From contig JALLLS010000051.1 of assembly GCA_025094145.1 (NCBI GenBank), positions 62,001-126,000 of the forward strand: a DNA stretch of 64,000 nucleotides. Direction: 5' to 3'. The position numbers were made by a program, and so were the translations under genes. Below, piece by piece: positions 22,979 through 35,900 of the stretch. The number at the start of each line of letters is the position of its first letter. The first letter of the stretch is position 1. Below the pieces are notes generated by a model. It worked only from the letters and a program-made list of their open reading frames with translations, had not been told where the DNA came from and searched no databases. The DNA is from Spinellus fusiger. Its lineage: Eukaryota; Mucoromycota; Mucoromycetes; Mucorales; Phycomycetaceae.

Positions 22979-25900
22979 ATGTCCGGTAGACAGCAAGGTA
23001 CTCTTTTCCTAGTCCAGTAGTAGTTCATTAGTTGTCTGTCTAATGAGGTTCTTCTTACTCACCTTTTGTCTACCTATATACTCTCTCTTATCTACAGCAC
23101 CCTATGTGCGTTACAACTCTTCAAACCAGTCCAACCACAACCTCAACATCCCATTCTCCTCTCAGAACAATACACAGGGCATGGGACACTCAACAGCAGC
23201 GTCTATTTCTCCTAATGTCATGGCGTCACCTTACTCAAACTCCTCATCGCCTGGTCATCCATCTCCCAATGTTCCTAAACATGTTCCTATTAATACACCA
23301 CTTAAGAAATATGTCCTCAAACCACCACCACGACTTATGCCCCTTTCCAAAACAACACATCAACTAGGCTATCCAGGACTGTTCTTGCAGAGATCAGAGC
23401 AAGAAGAAGATATCATGACAGAATCTAATATGAGAAATGGCTTTATTGATCGCCCAGTTGTCTCTGTAAGCTATTGTAGGCTCAGCAGACACACACTCTT
23501 CTTCTTAAGCTAATGCAATTTACTCTAGAACGAGCATACCTGTGGCCATGATATTGTCTATGGAAAACTACAGGATGACCAACGCTTAATGAATGAGCTT
23601 GGTAATTTTATGGTTGAGGTTTTAAAGAGAAAAAGAAAATCAGCAAAGATGACTGGGTAATGCTTTCTTCTTTATCTCTTGCCAACGCACTAACACTGAT
23701 ATGAACACTATCAATGACATTATTATTACTACCATTGATGCGGATGCGGGTGCTGATGCTGATGCTGAATACTCTATAGCACGTCTTCTTTTAAGCCACC
23801 ACTAAGATCAACTCTGGTGGATGCAAAGAAAGAGCAGTGGATGCAAGAACTAGCAGGCGGGATAGTGCCTCTGCGTAAACTAGCTCGCAATGTACCCCAT
23901 GGGTTCAAGGGTGAAAAATTATTAGATACATTAGCCGCCAAGCAAGTGCCATTTCTAAGAGCTTCCTGGTATATAAAGATTGTTGGACTTTCAGAAATGG
24001 TAAGTAGAGTTGATATACCAATAGACATACATGTTGAAGGGTGCAAGTGTATTTGTGTGTGTTTATCTTTGCGTGTGTATCTATGAACATGTGTTTATGT
24101 CTATGTTTTTCTCTCTTTCTCTCTTTCTCTCTTTCCCCTTCTCTTTCTTTCTTGGTACTTATTCGCTATTATCAATATTTAGACCCAGCGCAATGCAAAT
24201 AACACCAATGCATCCATATCACAAGCGAATCACTGGACTATTGTAGTGATTGGCCATTTGAAGAAACAACTTGGAGAACTCTCTGCTATCAGCACAACCC
24301 CTCATCACCCCAATACCAATACACGGGGACACAAAATACACCATAATCCACCAACCAATGATGCAGCGACAAAACCATGGGCCACACCTGAGAACCGTGC
24401 GCGATTCGAACAGCGCTGGACGTACAGCACACGACTAGCGCGATGGCAATATTGCGAGGGATTGTTGGACCAGCGTGCTTTCTTGAGATCTTCTTTGGAT
24501 GTACTACAAGCCAGTACTTCTTTTGAAACCATGTGGCTCATTCTAACAGGACTTGTTCAAGACTATGTAGATGAGTACAGAAGAAATAGAACACTTATGA
24601 AGCTTCTGATTGAGATACTTGTCAAGACATACAGTGCGGTAGGTCTATGCTCACTCTATCTTATCCATAAGATAAAGATGATAGCCAACATAAAATACTA
24701 ATCATTCTTCTTTAAGCTTCTTAGCCATACAGACCAACTCCAGGACGATAAATCTTATTGGATATTTTGTGCTCTTCAGAAGGAGATTAGGCAGATGTTG
24801 CAGGTAATAAAGTACTTTTCATAGCTAGACTGATCTTTTCTTTAGTCATTATTTCTTTCCACGCCGGACGTATTTGTCATTCCAAAATTCTATTATCAGT
24901 ACAAGGACATATTCAACCGTGTTTTTGGAGAAGACATAAGTGAAAGTGCATTCGACGCAATACCCAACATCTGCAACACAATGAAGAAATATTGGACAAT
25001 TGTTAAAGCGCGAAATGAAGTATTCTGTGGAACAGCTGAGGAAAATAAAACAAAGGAAGAGAATACACTGTACCAAAGCAAGACACAAGATTCTGACAAC
25101 TCATTGAATGAGACACGCACTGGAGAACATGTTGTTCATGTATTGGATAGCATTGGAAAACATGTCGGAAGTCAGTCTGGTCTTTTGATTGATGGCACTA
25201 GCTGGATATCTATACAGGGGCAAACAGCAAAGAGTGCTGTCAATGATATCTTTGGACAGCATGCTATTGAACGACAACCTTTGGCGCATATCATCACCAC
25301 TATGTGTCAGTGGGTGATTACAGACAGCCGCTATGGTCACTGGAGGGCCTATCTTGTTGCTTCCATCTTGCTGTATTGGAGAGATCATAGTAAAGTGGCC
25401 GAAAGTAGAACAATGCTACAGGATGCATTTATAGATTTTCTAAGCAGTGAAGCTTCATCGGATCAGAGTATGACCCAAGATCTGAATAAGAGTACAAGAC
25501 ATGACCCCAACTTTGAACGTAAGTCATTTTATATCCACATAGAAAAGAGACAATGATGATGATGAGACCTAATCACCTATGATTATCGTTTCCTACACTC
25601 AGCCAATACACCTATCATTCTGTTATTCTCTGTGCTTATCAAATTTCAGTTGTTCTCTTATCAAAAATACCTATTACGCCTTATTGCCCGTGGAGAATTG
25701 GAATCAAGTCAACGCCACAAATACTCCATTCAAAAGAGTCTTCACTACCTTGCCTCTTTTCCTTTATTAGCACCCACACCAGCATATCTTATACACCAAA
25801 GAAAAGTAGCAATTTATGGAGTTAGAAACGAAGATGGTGATCTACTAGAAAAAGAAACATTGAGTCGTTTGAAGCGTATGGCTAGATATGCTATTGTAGG

Positions 25901-28900
25901 AGAAGAAATAGAAGAGGACTCTCTGTTTGGTTCTGGTACACACGGTATAGATGCTATGGAAACAAACGAGTCTGTCGCTTTCTTTGATACAATATCATTG
26001 AGTGGAACACTACTGGAGCTATCGAAAACAATGCAGACTTCTTCACGCTATATAGTTCAACTATTTTGTGATTGGTTAGTGGAGGAAGTGCTTCATTATG
26101 TAGTGGAAAACGTACAGTAAGTCTTTAAAAAAATGACAGAGAGAAATACTCACAAACCTTTTTTGTTTTTTGTTTTTTTGTTTTGTTTTGTTTTGTTATA
26201 TAATAAGAATTGGTGAAGATAATTGGAGAGTCATGACTTCACCTGGTTCATGTATGTTGAACTCAAGGCAATATATGACTACTATCAAAATTCTTGAGAG
26301 CGCAAAGGATTACACCAATATCATCAAAATTTCACTGTGGATGCTCAAGAAGACAAACAAGTGCTCCCTTTACTTGTATATTGTGGATTCTTTGCGTCGA
26401 CATTCAAATATTTGGAAACTCACAGATGCAAGTCATCAAGTTGCAGAAGCAATGTGGGAAAAAGTAAAGTATTAACTGCAGATGATAAAATGCCTCTCTC
26501 TTCTGACTATGGCTTTTATTGTTTGCTTTAGCACCAAGAATTAAAGAGCAAACGTATTTCTGAACGCTGTATTATGATGTACATAGTACAACTTGTGCAG
26601 GAAGGATACCGGATAAGTAATGAAAGACGTACTCAGCTACAGTATGATCTACAGGTGAAGGTTTGTGTACTGAGATACTTGCTTTGGAACTCTTTAGCTT
26701 ACACATGTATTTATACTAGCCTATTTTATTGAATGGGCTTCAGAACAATACCTTACCACTTGTAGCAGAGTTGAACCAGATTATCCAGAATCCCTCTTCT
26801 TCCAACATACAGACAATATCTGAATCTCTTTGTGCACGTTACGGCACTACAGCTGGATGGGTTGGATTTATTATTCAAGGCATTGTAGAGGTACTGGCCT
26901 CACTATGCATTGATCAGCATACAGAATCAAGTATAAGGGACACATCGGCGAATGAAGAGATACTTGAAAGAACACGAGAAGCCACAGTCTATTCATCGAC
27001 ATTTTACCAGGCGATATATGCACTTGTTAACCTCTTGGAGAGAATCTCCAATCTAACAACTATCACTGGTGATTTGGAAGAAGTAATTGTTTATTGGCTC
27101 TCCAAACAGTGCAGTCCAGTAATCACCAACAGAAATGCTTTTATAAATGAAATGAATCAAAAACACTCCTGGGCACCCTTGTTTCTCTCACTACTAGTTG
27201 CACGAGGCTGTGTTGGCTTGGATGTTGTCTTTAGAGTATTCGTCATTCCATGGTTTGAACATTTTGCTCAAGAGACTCAACTAGCAGCTGATAATGTCAT
27301 TGCTGAAAGTATAATAATGCAGTTCGGTATCAACCTAGTATCACTCGTCAGGTTCTTGATAGTTGGAGAGCAATGCCAGACTGCACTCAAAGACAACACA
27401 TACACCTCACGAACATTGACTTTACGAGTAGAAGAAGAATTCCGTCTGGAAAAGATGCGTGAAACTTATCTTATAAGTGGGCTAGATAAACTTGAGTCGC
27501 TGTTTATCTTTATAGAGCACCTTTTAACCATCTTTGCAAACCTACCACTAAGTAGCACTCTTCTTCGAGAGCTGGCCATGCTAAAAACCGATTTATTACA
27601 ATTGGTGTGGTTTCGACAGGCTTGCATACGTGATTTAGAGGGTGTTTATCAACGCTTTTCAACTCAAGAAGTAGCTGATGTTAACAAGCGAAAGACAAAG
27701 AAGGAGATGTTGTATATTATTGATGAACTTATTGGAACAAGCCCAAATTTTGAGCATCAAGATATGGCACATGATAAGACACCAAGCTTCATCGACAAAC
27801 TAAACCATGTGTTTATGAGTCTAAGTCAATGGAATGAAGACCTATGTCGAGTTCAATTGAATTTGTTGCTGGATAATATCTTACTCTCTGAGGGACTTTC
27901 TTCTGATACCGAGGATACAGAGATGCTTGGAGGCAACAATACAAGTTCAGACATGGATATTTGTAAAAAGCCAGACATTATAGGTTTATCTTTCAGTAAA
28001 AATAAGGAACTCATCATGTTTGTTAACTATGCATTCAATATGGCTCTCTCTGAAGATGAAGACGAAAAAGTACAGCAGAATCAGCGGCGCTTTGCTTTTC
28101 TTAAAAGTATACTAAACGGTATACGTGAACCATTTCTAATGGAACTCCTTACTCATGGTGTCTTCTTGCTTGAAGGCTCTGAGGGATCTCCTTTTCCGGA
28201 GAATGTATTACTTACAACAACCAGTGGGTTTTCTAGTCAAACATTTGATTCTGAAAGGTTCACTCAACGCAGTCATACTTTTCTAAACATCATGCAGCAT
28301 ATGGTTGCCGAAGATACCTGGACAACTGATAAAAAGATTGATTTTTTAAAGGCCCTGTACAGACAAATCAAAAGATATAAAGACGCCTTAAATGTCTATA
28401 TCGTCATGGAAGGTGCTCAGGTGTCTTATAACAATGCTGTTCAGGCATTGCATCTTTTAAAAAACAATGTAGTAAGTTGAACAAAACCCCAAGTACTTTA
28501 GATGCACTTCAGATACCCACTCTAATTGAACTTTGATCTAGGATACAGCCATTGCATTAATCATGACAGAAGGAATTACTGAAATTTCAACGGAAGGAAA
28601 AGAAGAAGTCAGTGTTATGCTACAAGACATTCGAACAAGGTACATCTGCTTATTTTTATACACAGTATTATTTCCAAGCTAACTGTTCTAATATGTTTAT
28701 ATCTAGTTTACTCATTCGTCTAAAACTTATTGTACCATTTGCTGCTTTGATCTGGGAGCATCCAAAAGAAGACGGGTGTGATATTCTTGAATGGATCAAA
28801 GTTCTTGTGTCTCTACTAGGAGTAAGTAAAAGTATATAGTGTGCTCTCTTGGAAAGTGCTCATATGTTTGTTGTTATTGTTATTGATAATAGAACCCTCT

Positions 28901-29653
28901 CGTTCATGGAAATGGAAGCCAAGAGAAATTCTTTGAGTTTGTCCTTGATCTAGTATCTCTTCTTATTGATGGTAAACACTATAACACTATAACCACTGTT
29001 TTTAAGACAAGTACATTGACCTATATATAATTATAGAGCTACCAAGAGAACTTAGGAAGCCAAACATAGTATACCTTTCAGTGAGTATTAATAAGCTTTT
29101 TTTGTCTATCTCTTACTCATAATGACTATATCAGTCTATTGATAGTGAACTCGCTTCTCTTCCATCCACATTTCTTAGTAGAGTCAAGCGGATACTACCA
29201 TTCTTGATACATAATATATATATCAATAGTACACGAATTGCATCTTCTCTAATAGGGGCACAATCCACAAACCTTACACCTCAGCAGCAGCAGCAACACT
29301 TAGAGGCTTGTATGGAGCATTCTAAACCTTGGTCATGGCTCGAAGACCATGTTAGTGACCCACCAGTCGATAACGATACATCCATCAACATTGCACTATT
29401 TGATGCACGAAAATTCAAAAAAGTAGAAGGCACCTATGCCAAGTGGTTTAAATCTGGTTTTAGTGATAAACCTCCAGGAGAAAACGAAATAGGTGAATCC
29501 CCGCGTGTCTCTTCTATTGGACATAGTAGAAAAAAACCAGTGGAATCATCAGATGAAAATAATTTTATCTTTATCATTGATGAAGAAGAAGAGGTAGCTG
29601 CTAGCTCATCCAAACGACGCTTGGTAGATATGGAAGAGGGCGAATTACCTTAG
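22979..29653 (+). CDS. MED12: Mediator subunit 12 (Srb8)
   Basis: Large subunit of the Mediator CDK8 kinase module, which controls RNA polymerase II. Sixteen exons add up to 5457 coding bases, 1818 residues: 22979-22997, 23098-23465, 23529-23656, 23780-23999, 24183-24638, 24717-24803, 24846-25518, 25603-26116, 26208-26463, 26532-26660, 26720-28471, 28542-28639, 28707-28821, 28893-28971, 29037-29080 and 29135-29653. The N-terminus carries the MED12 signature: LGYPGLFLQRSEQEEDIMTE, then GGIVPLRKLARNVPHGFKG and VPFLRASWYIKI. A conserved middle motif is LFSYQKYLLRLIARGELES. The C-terminus is acidic and ends MEEGELP. The first exon codes only MSGRQQ. No polyglutamine tract of the metazoan type is present. 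Summed exons stay in frame throughout, which supports the model. Confidence 0.93.
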
Positions 29654-31917
29654 CCCTATCTATATAAAATCAGTGGGAAAAAAAGAAAGGTGTAGAATTA
29701 AAAGATCATGATAAGAAATAAAAAACACAATGTAAATATTCAAACTAACAACTTCAAATGATACAAGTGGATCAATTTAGTTTGATATTTAATGTCTGTG
29801 ATTGCATCAATAACTCGACAAAGAACAAACATGATTATTATTTGATGTATTGGTTAATAACCTATTCTGCTTTATTGTACAAACACTACATTAATTAATG
29901 TGTTTTATTTGAGATTATCATGAATATTACATCCATTTAGAAAATTCTTGGGTGTATTTTTTGCACCTATACTTTGATCTAATGTAATAATATCATGAAT
30001 CTCGTGGTATAACACATATCTTTATTGTTAATCAATTAGCTATTTTTGTCTATCTTTTAAAGATAAATGTCTATGAAACTCATAAAGTTATTTTCATAGA
30101 AAATTATAGGAAGTGAATAGAAAAGATTGACATGAACTATAAATGAACACAATGCTCGTAAGTCATTACAATAAACAAATATTACATAAAGTGCTTTTTA
30201 TAGATTATCTTTCAATAATATAGCATACTAAGTTGATCAGTCAAAAAACCATAAATACACCCAACCACTTTTTATTAATATGTAAAACTGCTTCTGGTGA
30301 ATAAGAAAGATAAAATATATTGTTAAGACTCTCTCTCAAAACTGTACAACCATTAAAAGTCTCCATAAGAAAAAAGTCTCCAGCTCTATATAGATGAAGA
30401 AATATAATAAGATGCTAGAGAAAGAGGTAGATACTAAGACTGAGATAATAAATAAGATACCAAAAGTATTGATAAAATAATAAAGAATTAAAAGGTAAAC
30501 CATACATCTGAAGTCTCAAAGAGAATAACAACCACTTTACTACTTCAGAACACCACACAGCAGCATCATCAACTTCTTCATACATACCTGTCAGTCCTCC
30601 CTCTTTCCTATACCACCAGTCCTTTCAGGTCGATTGATTAAGATCAAGTACAGTCCTCGGGCTAGATAGTCCGAAGACCCCAGTACACATACCAAGACCG
30701 TTGCTAAACCCTCTACTGGACTTAAGGTCAAAATCAAGCACGGTCCTTATTCCTTAAGGTTTAACAGCCACAACTCAATGCATTCATTGCTTATAAAAAC
30801 CTCTGTCACTGCTTGTATTATTATGCGACTTTTATTTGATGTGTTTATATGCCACCTGATAGTTTATTCTAACTACTTTTACTTATTCTCTATAGTAATG
30901 ACATGACATATCATGACTCACTTGCATGTACTTATCTAACTCTTATTATAGATCATATTATGTGTATAAAAAGTATACTGTGTTGAATACTTTGGTTTAT
31001 TGGTTTAACAGTAGGATCGTTTTTACCTTTGTGTTTTAGAAAAAAGAAAAATACTAAAGTAGTTCATCATCATCACACTTTATTTCTCAACTTTAGTAAT
31101 ATGTTAGATAGTCTTTTATTGATATTTATTAAGTAAATGACTTTTTTTCCGGTTATTCTTACATCTAATGGCTGGTAGAGCATGCTATGTTAAGTAGGCC
31201 CATAACGCACAGACCACTTGAATGCATTAATTTGAAAGGTTTGTCTTGATATTCAAAATACAAAATATAAAGATACTATGTACGAGTTTTTTTATTAGTA
31301 GAAGGATAATAATAATAAAACAGTTATCAGCCATACACCTATTAAGAATACCCTAAATTACTAAATGATTGTTATATATATATATAAATACTGGCAATAG
31401 AAATAGTGAGTTAATGACAGGTTTCTGTTGAATGTGTGGGATAATGTCGTAGAAAATCCAAAGGCAAAACTCTAGAATGAAGTGTAATAATTTTTCACCT
31501 ATAACTATAACTTATTGTTTATATGTTTTTAGTCTAAACACCTTACTATACTGTAATTATAATGCATCCTGTATCAGATTATTAGGAGTTAGCCTCTGTC
31601 TACCACAAAAAGATTCTGGCATCACTTCTGACATTTTTTTGTTATTCTTTAGTCTAGCTTCCACACTCATTTTTGTGGGTAAGTACACGTATAAATGTTC
31701 ATAGCGAATCATGTCATAATCAACATAAGAAAGATATCAATGTAGAACAATTTGTTTAAAACAAAAAATAGTTTATAGTGGCTAGCTAATTTACATTATT
31801 CAATACCTTTATTGATCAATAGAAAGACTATTGGAAAATGCAATAACATCTTTGAATAAAAGTGACATTATATGAACATAAATGTCAATCAACAGCTACA
31901 CACAAAGATTTTTGGGA
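29654..31917. other. AT-rich spacer with a candidate solo LTR
   Basis: No gene is supported. TTGGGTGTATTT at 29948 is inverted at 30253-30264 (AAATACACCCAA), a possible 0.3-kb terminal-repeat element. From 30321 (TGTTAAGAC) to 31010 (GGTTTAACA) a 690-base unit has short inverted TG...CA ends and an internal GC-richer block (30590-30770) unlike its surroundings, as in a solo LTR. No 5-base target duplication is visible, so the call is weak. Confidence 0.3.
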
Positions 31918-31919
31918 TA

Positions 31920-32833
31920 CACACCCAAAGATTCTTGGGATATATAAAGAAATATCCTGAGAATAAAATTGCAATATTCTTATGATTGGCTAATGTGTTT
32001 TAAAAGGCCTTTTTCGCTGTGTAAATGAGCTATTTCAAACTCTACCTGCCTGTTTTAGCAATAGCTACTGACTTAGCAATTAAAAAGTATAGAATTGGCT
32101 GTAAAGACAAGAAATAGAACAAGAATCACCCTAATATTGCAACTCAGTCACTGCATTTATTGTTTAACATAATATGTTATCAAGCCCATAGTATTTGCAG
32201 TATAACATTGATTGAGAAAGGTTTATCATAATACAGGTTGAATTAACTCTATTAATCATTTTTCAGAGAAGAGAATCAAGCTTGCTTATATTATGAGCAG
32301 TATAGCCATTCATTGACTGGATATCCATAATCACCTCAGCAACTACCTCATTGTAACCGACATTAATGAACAAGGTAATGTACTATTATCAATAAATAAA
32401 AACAATATAGGGAAGTGAAAGACACTAATAAAGGCTATTCTTAAGATAGAAAGGTAATTAGTGTCTTCATCTGGGCTTGAGCTCATTGTATTCTACAAGG
32501 CATTCATTGTATTGTTATTAGGCAAATAAAGACTCCTTTCAAGTCAGTCTTAAGTGGTCTTTTACAAGGTCAATAATGTGTAGTGTATACTCCTGAGCAT
32601 AATTATCTATCCCTCAAGGATAAAACACAAGGCCTTTAGGTTATATATTATATTTCTATGAGGGAATGCACTTAAGCAGTAGCTATAGTCATACTATAGT
32701 ATTAGCTATAATATTATAATAAATAATTTTATTCATAAACAATATATTCTATTGATAATACAATTTGATAATAATATACATCATAAAAGGAAGGATGTAT
32801 CACCGCCTAAAGGCCAGAAAATCTTTGGGTGTG
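31920..32833. mobile_element. Non-autonomous element with TA-flanked inverted ends
   Basis: Left end CACACCCAAAGATTCTTGGG (31920) and inverted right end CACACCCAAAGATTTTCTGG (32833 backwards) share 14 perfect bases and weaker similarity beyond. TA stands directly outside both ends (31918-31919 and 32834-32835), the target of Tc1/mariner elements. A second degenerate copy of the end lies directly outside on the left (31897-31919). The 0.9-kb interior has no transposase frame. Confidence 0.55.
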
Positions 32834-32910
32834 TAGTAAGCCACCCCAAAGTGACGCGAGCTTAATCTCCAAAAAGGAAATTCTTGCATTTGTCCGCTTT
32901 ATGTGTTGTA

Positions 32911-35900
32911 ATGAACATGACAGAAACAACACAAGAATCGAATGTAGCTCTTGTGTCAAAATACACTTTAGAAAAGGAGCGCCTCACTAGTCTTTTAAGA
33001 TATGCAAATATACTTGTAGGAATTTCCCAGACAAAGCCTCAAGGTTATTAATAATAAAGAAAAAAGGGAAAAAAGAAAAACTCATAAGCCTTTTCTTATC
33101 TACACAGAAGGTTCTTTAGAGGAGCAACTGAGTGCTCGTATGGAAGAACTGAAAACTCAGGAGAGTGAAAAGAGTTCAAAAATTGAAGATAATGGTACTC
33201 CTCAAAGTATATTTATAAGCGAGTGTTTGCGTCTCTTGACAAGTATACAAGAAGTAATCCTATCTGTTGTGATTGAAGGAGGTGAGAAGGAGTAAAAATA
33301 TAAACAGAGAGAGAGAGAGAGAGATCTTTATAATATATTCATATATTTACTTTTACTAGAATCTCAAATCTCAACAAACCGTGATCTATTGGGTGTTCGT
33401 GATTTGCGTTTGATACACACTCTTCTTCAGGTGGTTGTATCTTGGGGATTGTATCCTTGTTTCTCATCTGGAGTGGGGGTTCCTTTATCACAACGTGTGA
33501 AGTCTGGTTATATAAATCATGGTAAATAACCTACCTATAAAATGTCATTTAACACATATAGAACTACTGACTCAGCATCAGAATAAGAGTAAATCTGATG
33601 AGGATGATGGCGAAAAGAAACGACAGCCTTTGTTGGAGAGTACACATCAACTATTATCAATGACAATGCAATTAGTTGATATGATCTTCAAGAGTGACAA
33701 AATATCAGCGAGCAAAACATATACAACAGTGGCCTCGATTCTTATGAACCGACATTTACCAGATCTTTATGCTGCTCTATTGCAGCTTATTTATGCACCT
33801 CTCTCAGCCTATGATTATACAAAGGCAGTGGAAGCAGTGGAGGCAAAAAACGTCTCACAATCTGCAATGCCTTCAAAAATTACAACACCAGCCGACCTAT
33901 TTCTTACAAACCCTGGTGCTATCATGTCAGGCATCTCACAAAAAGACAAAGAAAAATGCTCGCGTGCCTTTATGTGGCTATTTGAAAAGTAAAGTATTTA
34001 ATGGTTATACAGTAAAAGAGAGAGAGAGAGAACTATAAAATGCTTCTCTTTTGTCTTGTTTCTTTACTAACCAAGAGCAATGCTATCTAAGATCTGATGT
34101 CTATCGAGCCATGGAATCATTGATGTTATTATTAGGCACATCACCACTTCATCCCGTTCCAGTGTGGATGCGTAGTATATGTGGCCGATATCTCTCTCGC
34201 ATTCTACTAAGACCCAATGGTATTGCTATTGTACTTGATTTTACAATAGGTGATAGTGATCAGGGTAAGCAAAATATGCGAGGCTCTTTTGTGTAGCTCA
34301 CAAGATCTATACCTTAGTTCAATTCTCCCAGCTCGAGAAGATTGCTAAGCTCATCATGTCTGTACCTCAACAAATACCATCTGTAGAGGTAAAGCATCAC
34401 CTGGCTTTTTAAGATGATAGAAAAAAGGAAGAGGAAATCTCACAATGTTATTAGAGCTACTATGCCATTATCGCACCTCAGCTACTTGGACTTCTTCAGT
34501 CTGTTGTTCGTGCATCTCAACAAAAGACTCCTAAAGCTCAGGCCATTACCTTTGTTATTGGACGCATGATTATCAAACACACCAGCTTAACAAAAGAGTA
34601 CATCATTGATAAAGTAGTCGGACCCTTGACTACCTATTGGCACCAAGAAGAGTACTATAAAGAAGGAGACACTCTTACCTCTCTTACTACCCTTGATCCA
34701 CAGGTTATTGCAGAAGAAGATTTGAAAACATTGTTGCACACTCTGCATTGTATTATGGTGGGAGGAGAGCCTTCTCCTTTAGTGATCCAATCATTTCTTA
34801 CCACTCTGGTTCCTATTTTCTATCACCTGTATGAGTCAAGTATTAAATACAAGTCTAATTTACGGGAGACTGTATTGGACTTGCTTACTACTTATTTCCG
34901 TATCACTAGTACGCGTGAAATCATTGGTGATCTTAAGCGTGTTCTACTGGATACAGTGGATCTGAGTCATTCTCGTGTTGCTTACTTTGCACCTGGACCC
35001 ACAGGAGGTGTTGTGCTGCGTCTCAGAAGGAAAGTAATAATAGATAATTAGGCAGATTTAGTCAAGAAATTTAATTCTATCTTTACACTTATCTAGGACG
35101 AGGGCAAAGGTTTCTTCTAACCATATGTCTATGGATCCCAAGATTATGATTGAATTTCTTGGTGGTATTGGTAGCCCAGACCTTTGTGGTGACTTTTTTG
35201 TATTTCTTCTTAATGAATATACAGCCATGCAAACTGTATCTCAAGATACTGATCCAAAGAGGTAAACTATTTTACTCTTTTTTATTATTTACTTGTCAAA
35301 CTATCATATTCTTCATTTATCTATCTATTTATTTATATATCTATATATCCATATTACACTCTAATCATTGTCATTTAATAGTATTTTAATGATGTTACAC
35401 TTAATCATGGGAATGCTTGACGCTTTGGGCCCTGAAATCCTAAAAAAACCCACTCAGGTTGTTGCCTTTGCAAACAATGTTGTAACAGAATACGTGGATA
35501 GAAAAGCATTACAATCACAATCACAATCACAGAAGCAAAGTTCTGGTGTTTCATTTCATACATTAGCTAACATTGTGAGTGAAGAGGACAAGGAGGCTAT
35601 CGAGGATCTTCAAGATGACACATACACACCTGAAGATGATTTTGAGTCATTGCTCTTAGCCATCAACCTTTTGAGAGCGGTGATACATGGTAAGTCAGCT
35701 CATAATTTTGTTTAATTTTAAAAGAAAGCAGTGTAAATGAACTTTGTCCTAATGTATCAATAGAAAATGATGATCTTGATTCTCAAACTATTCAGTTATT
35801 TGAATCTGTCATTGAGCCTTTGAAGCAGCTAGAGAAACATGATGCTGAAGTGGTGCAAGCATCTGCACATGAAGTGATTCTGGCAGTGACTACGTGTCTC

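Noticed and set aside
29948..30264. 0.3-kb element with inverted TTGGGTGTATTT ends
   Set aside because: Only 12 matching bases and no target duplication; could be chance in AT-rich DNA.
31477..31704. 75-residue open frame in the spacer
   Set aside because: Hydrophobic AT-driven composition, no neighbours or motifs.
34076..34091. Apparent frameshift in TANGO6 after exon 4
   Set aside because: Using the acceptor at 34090-34091 restores frame (LFEK then SDVYRAM), so no mutation is needed.
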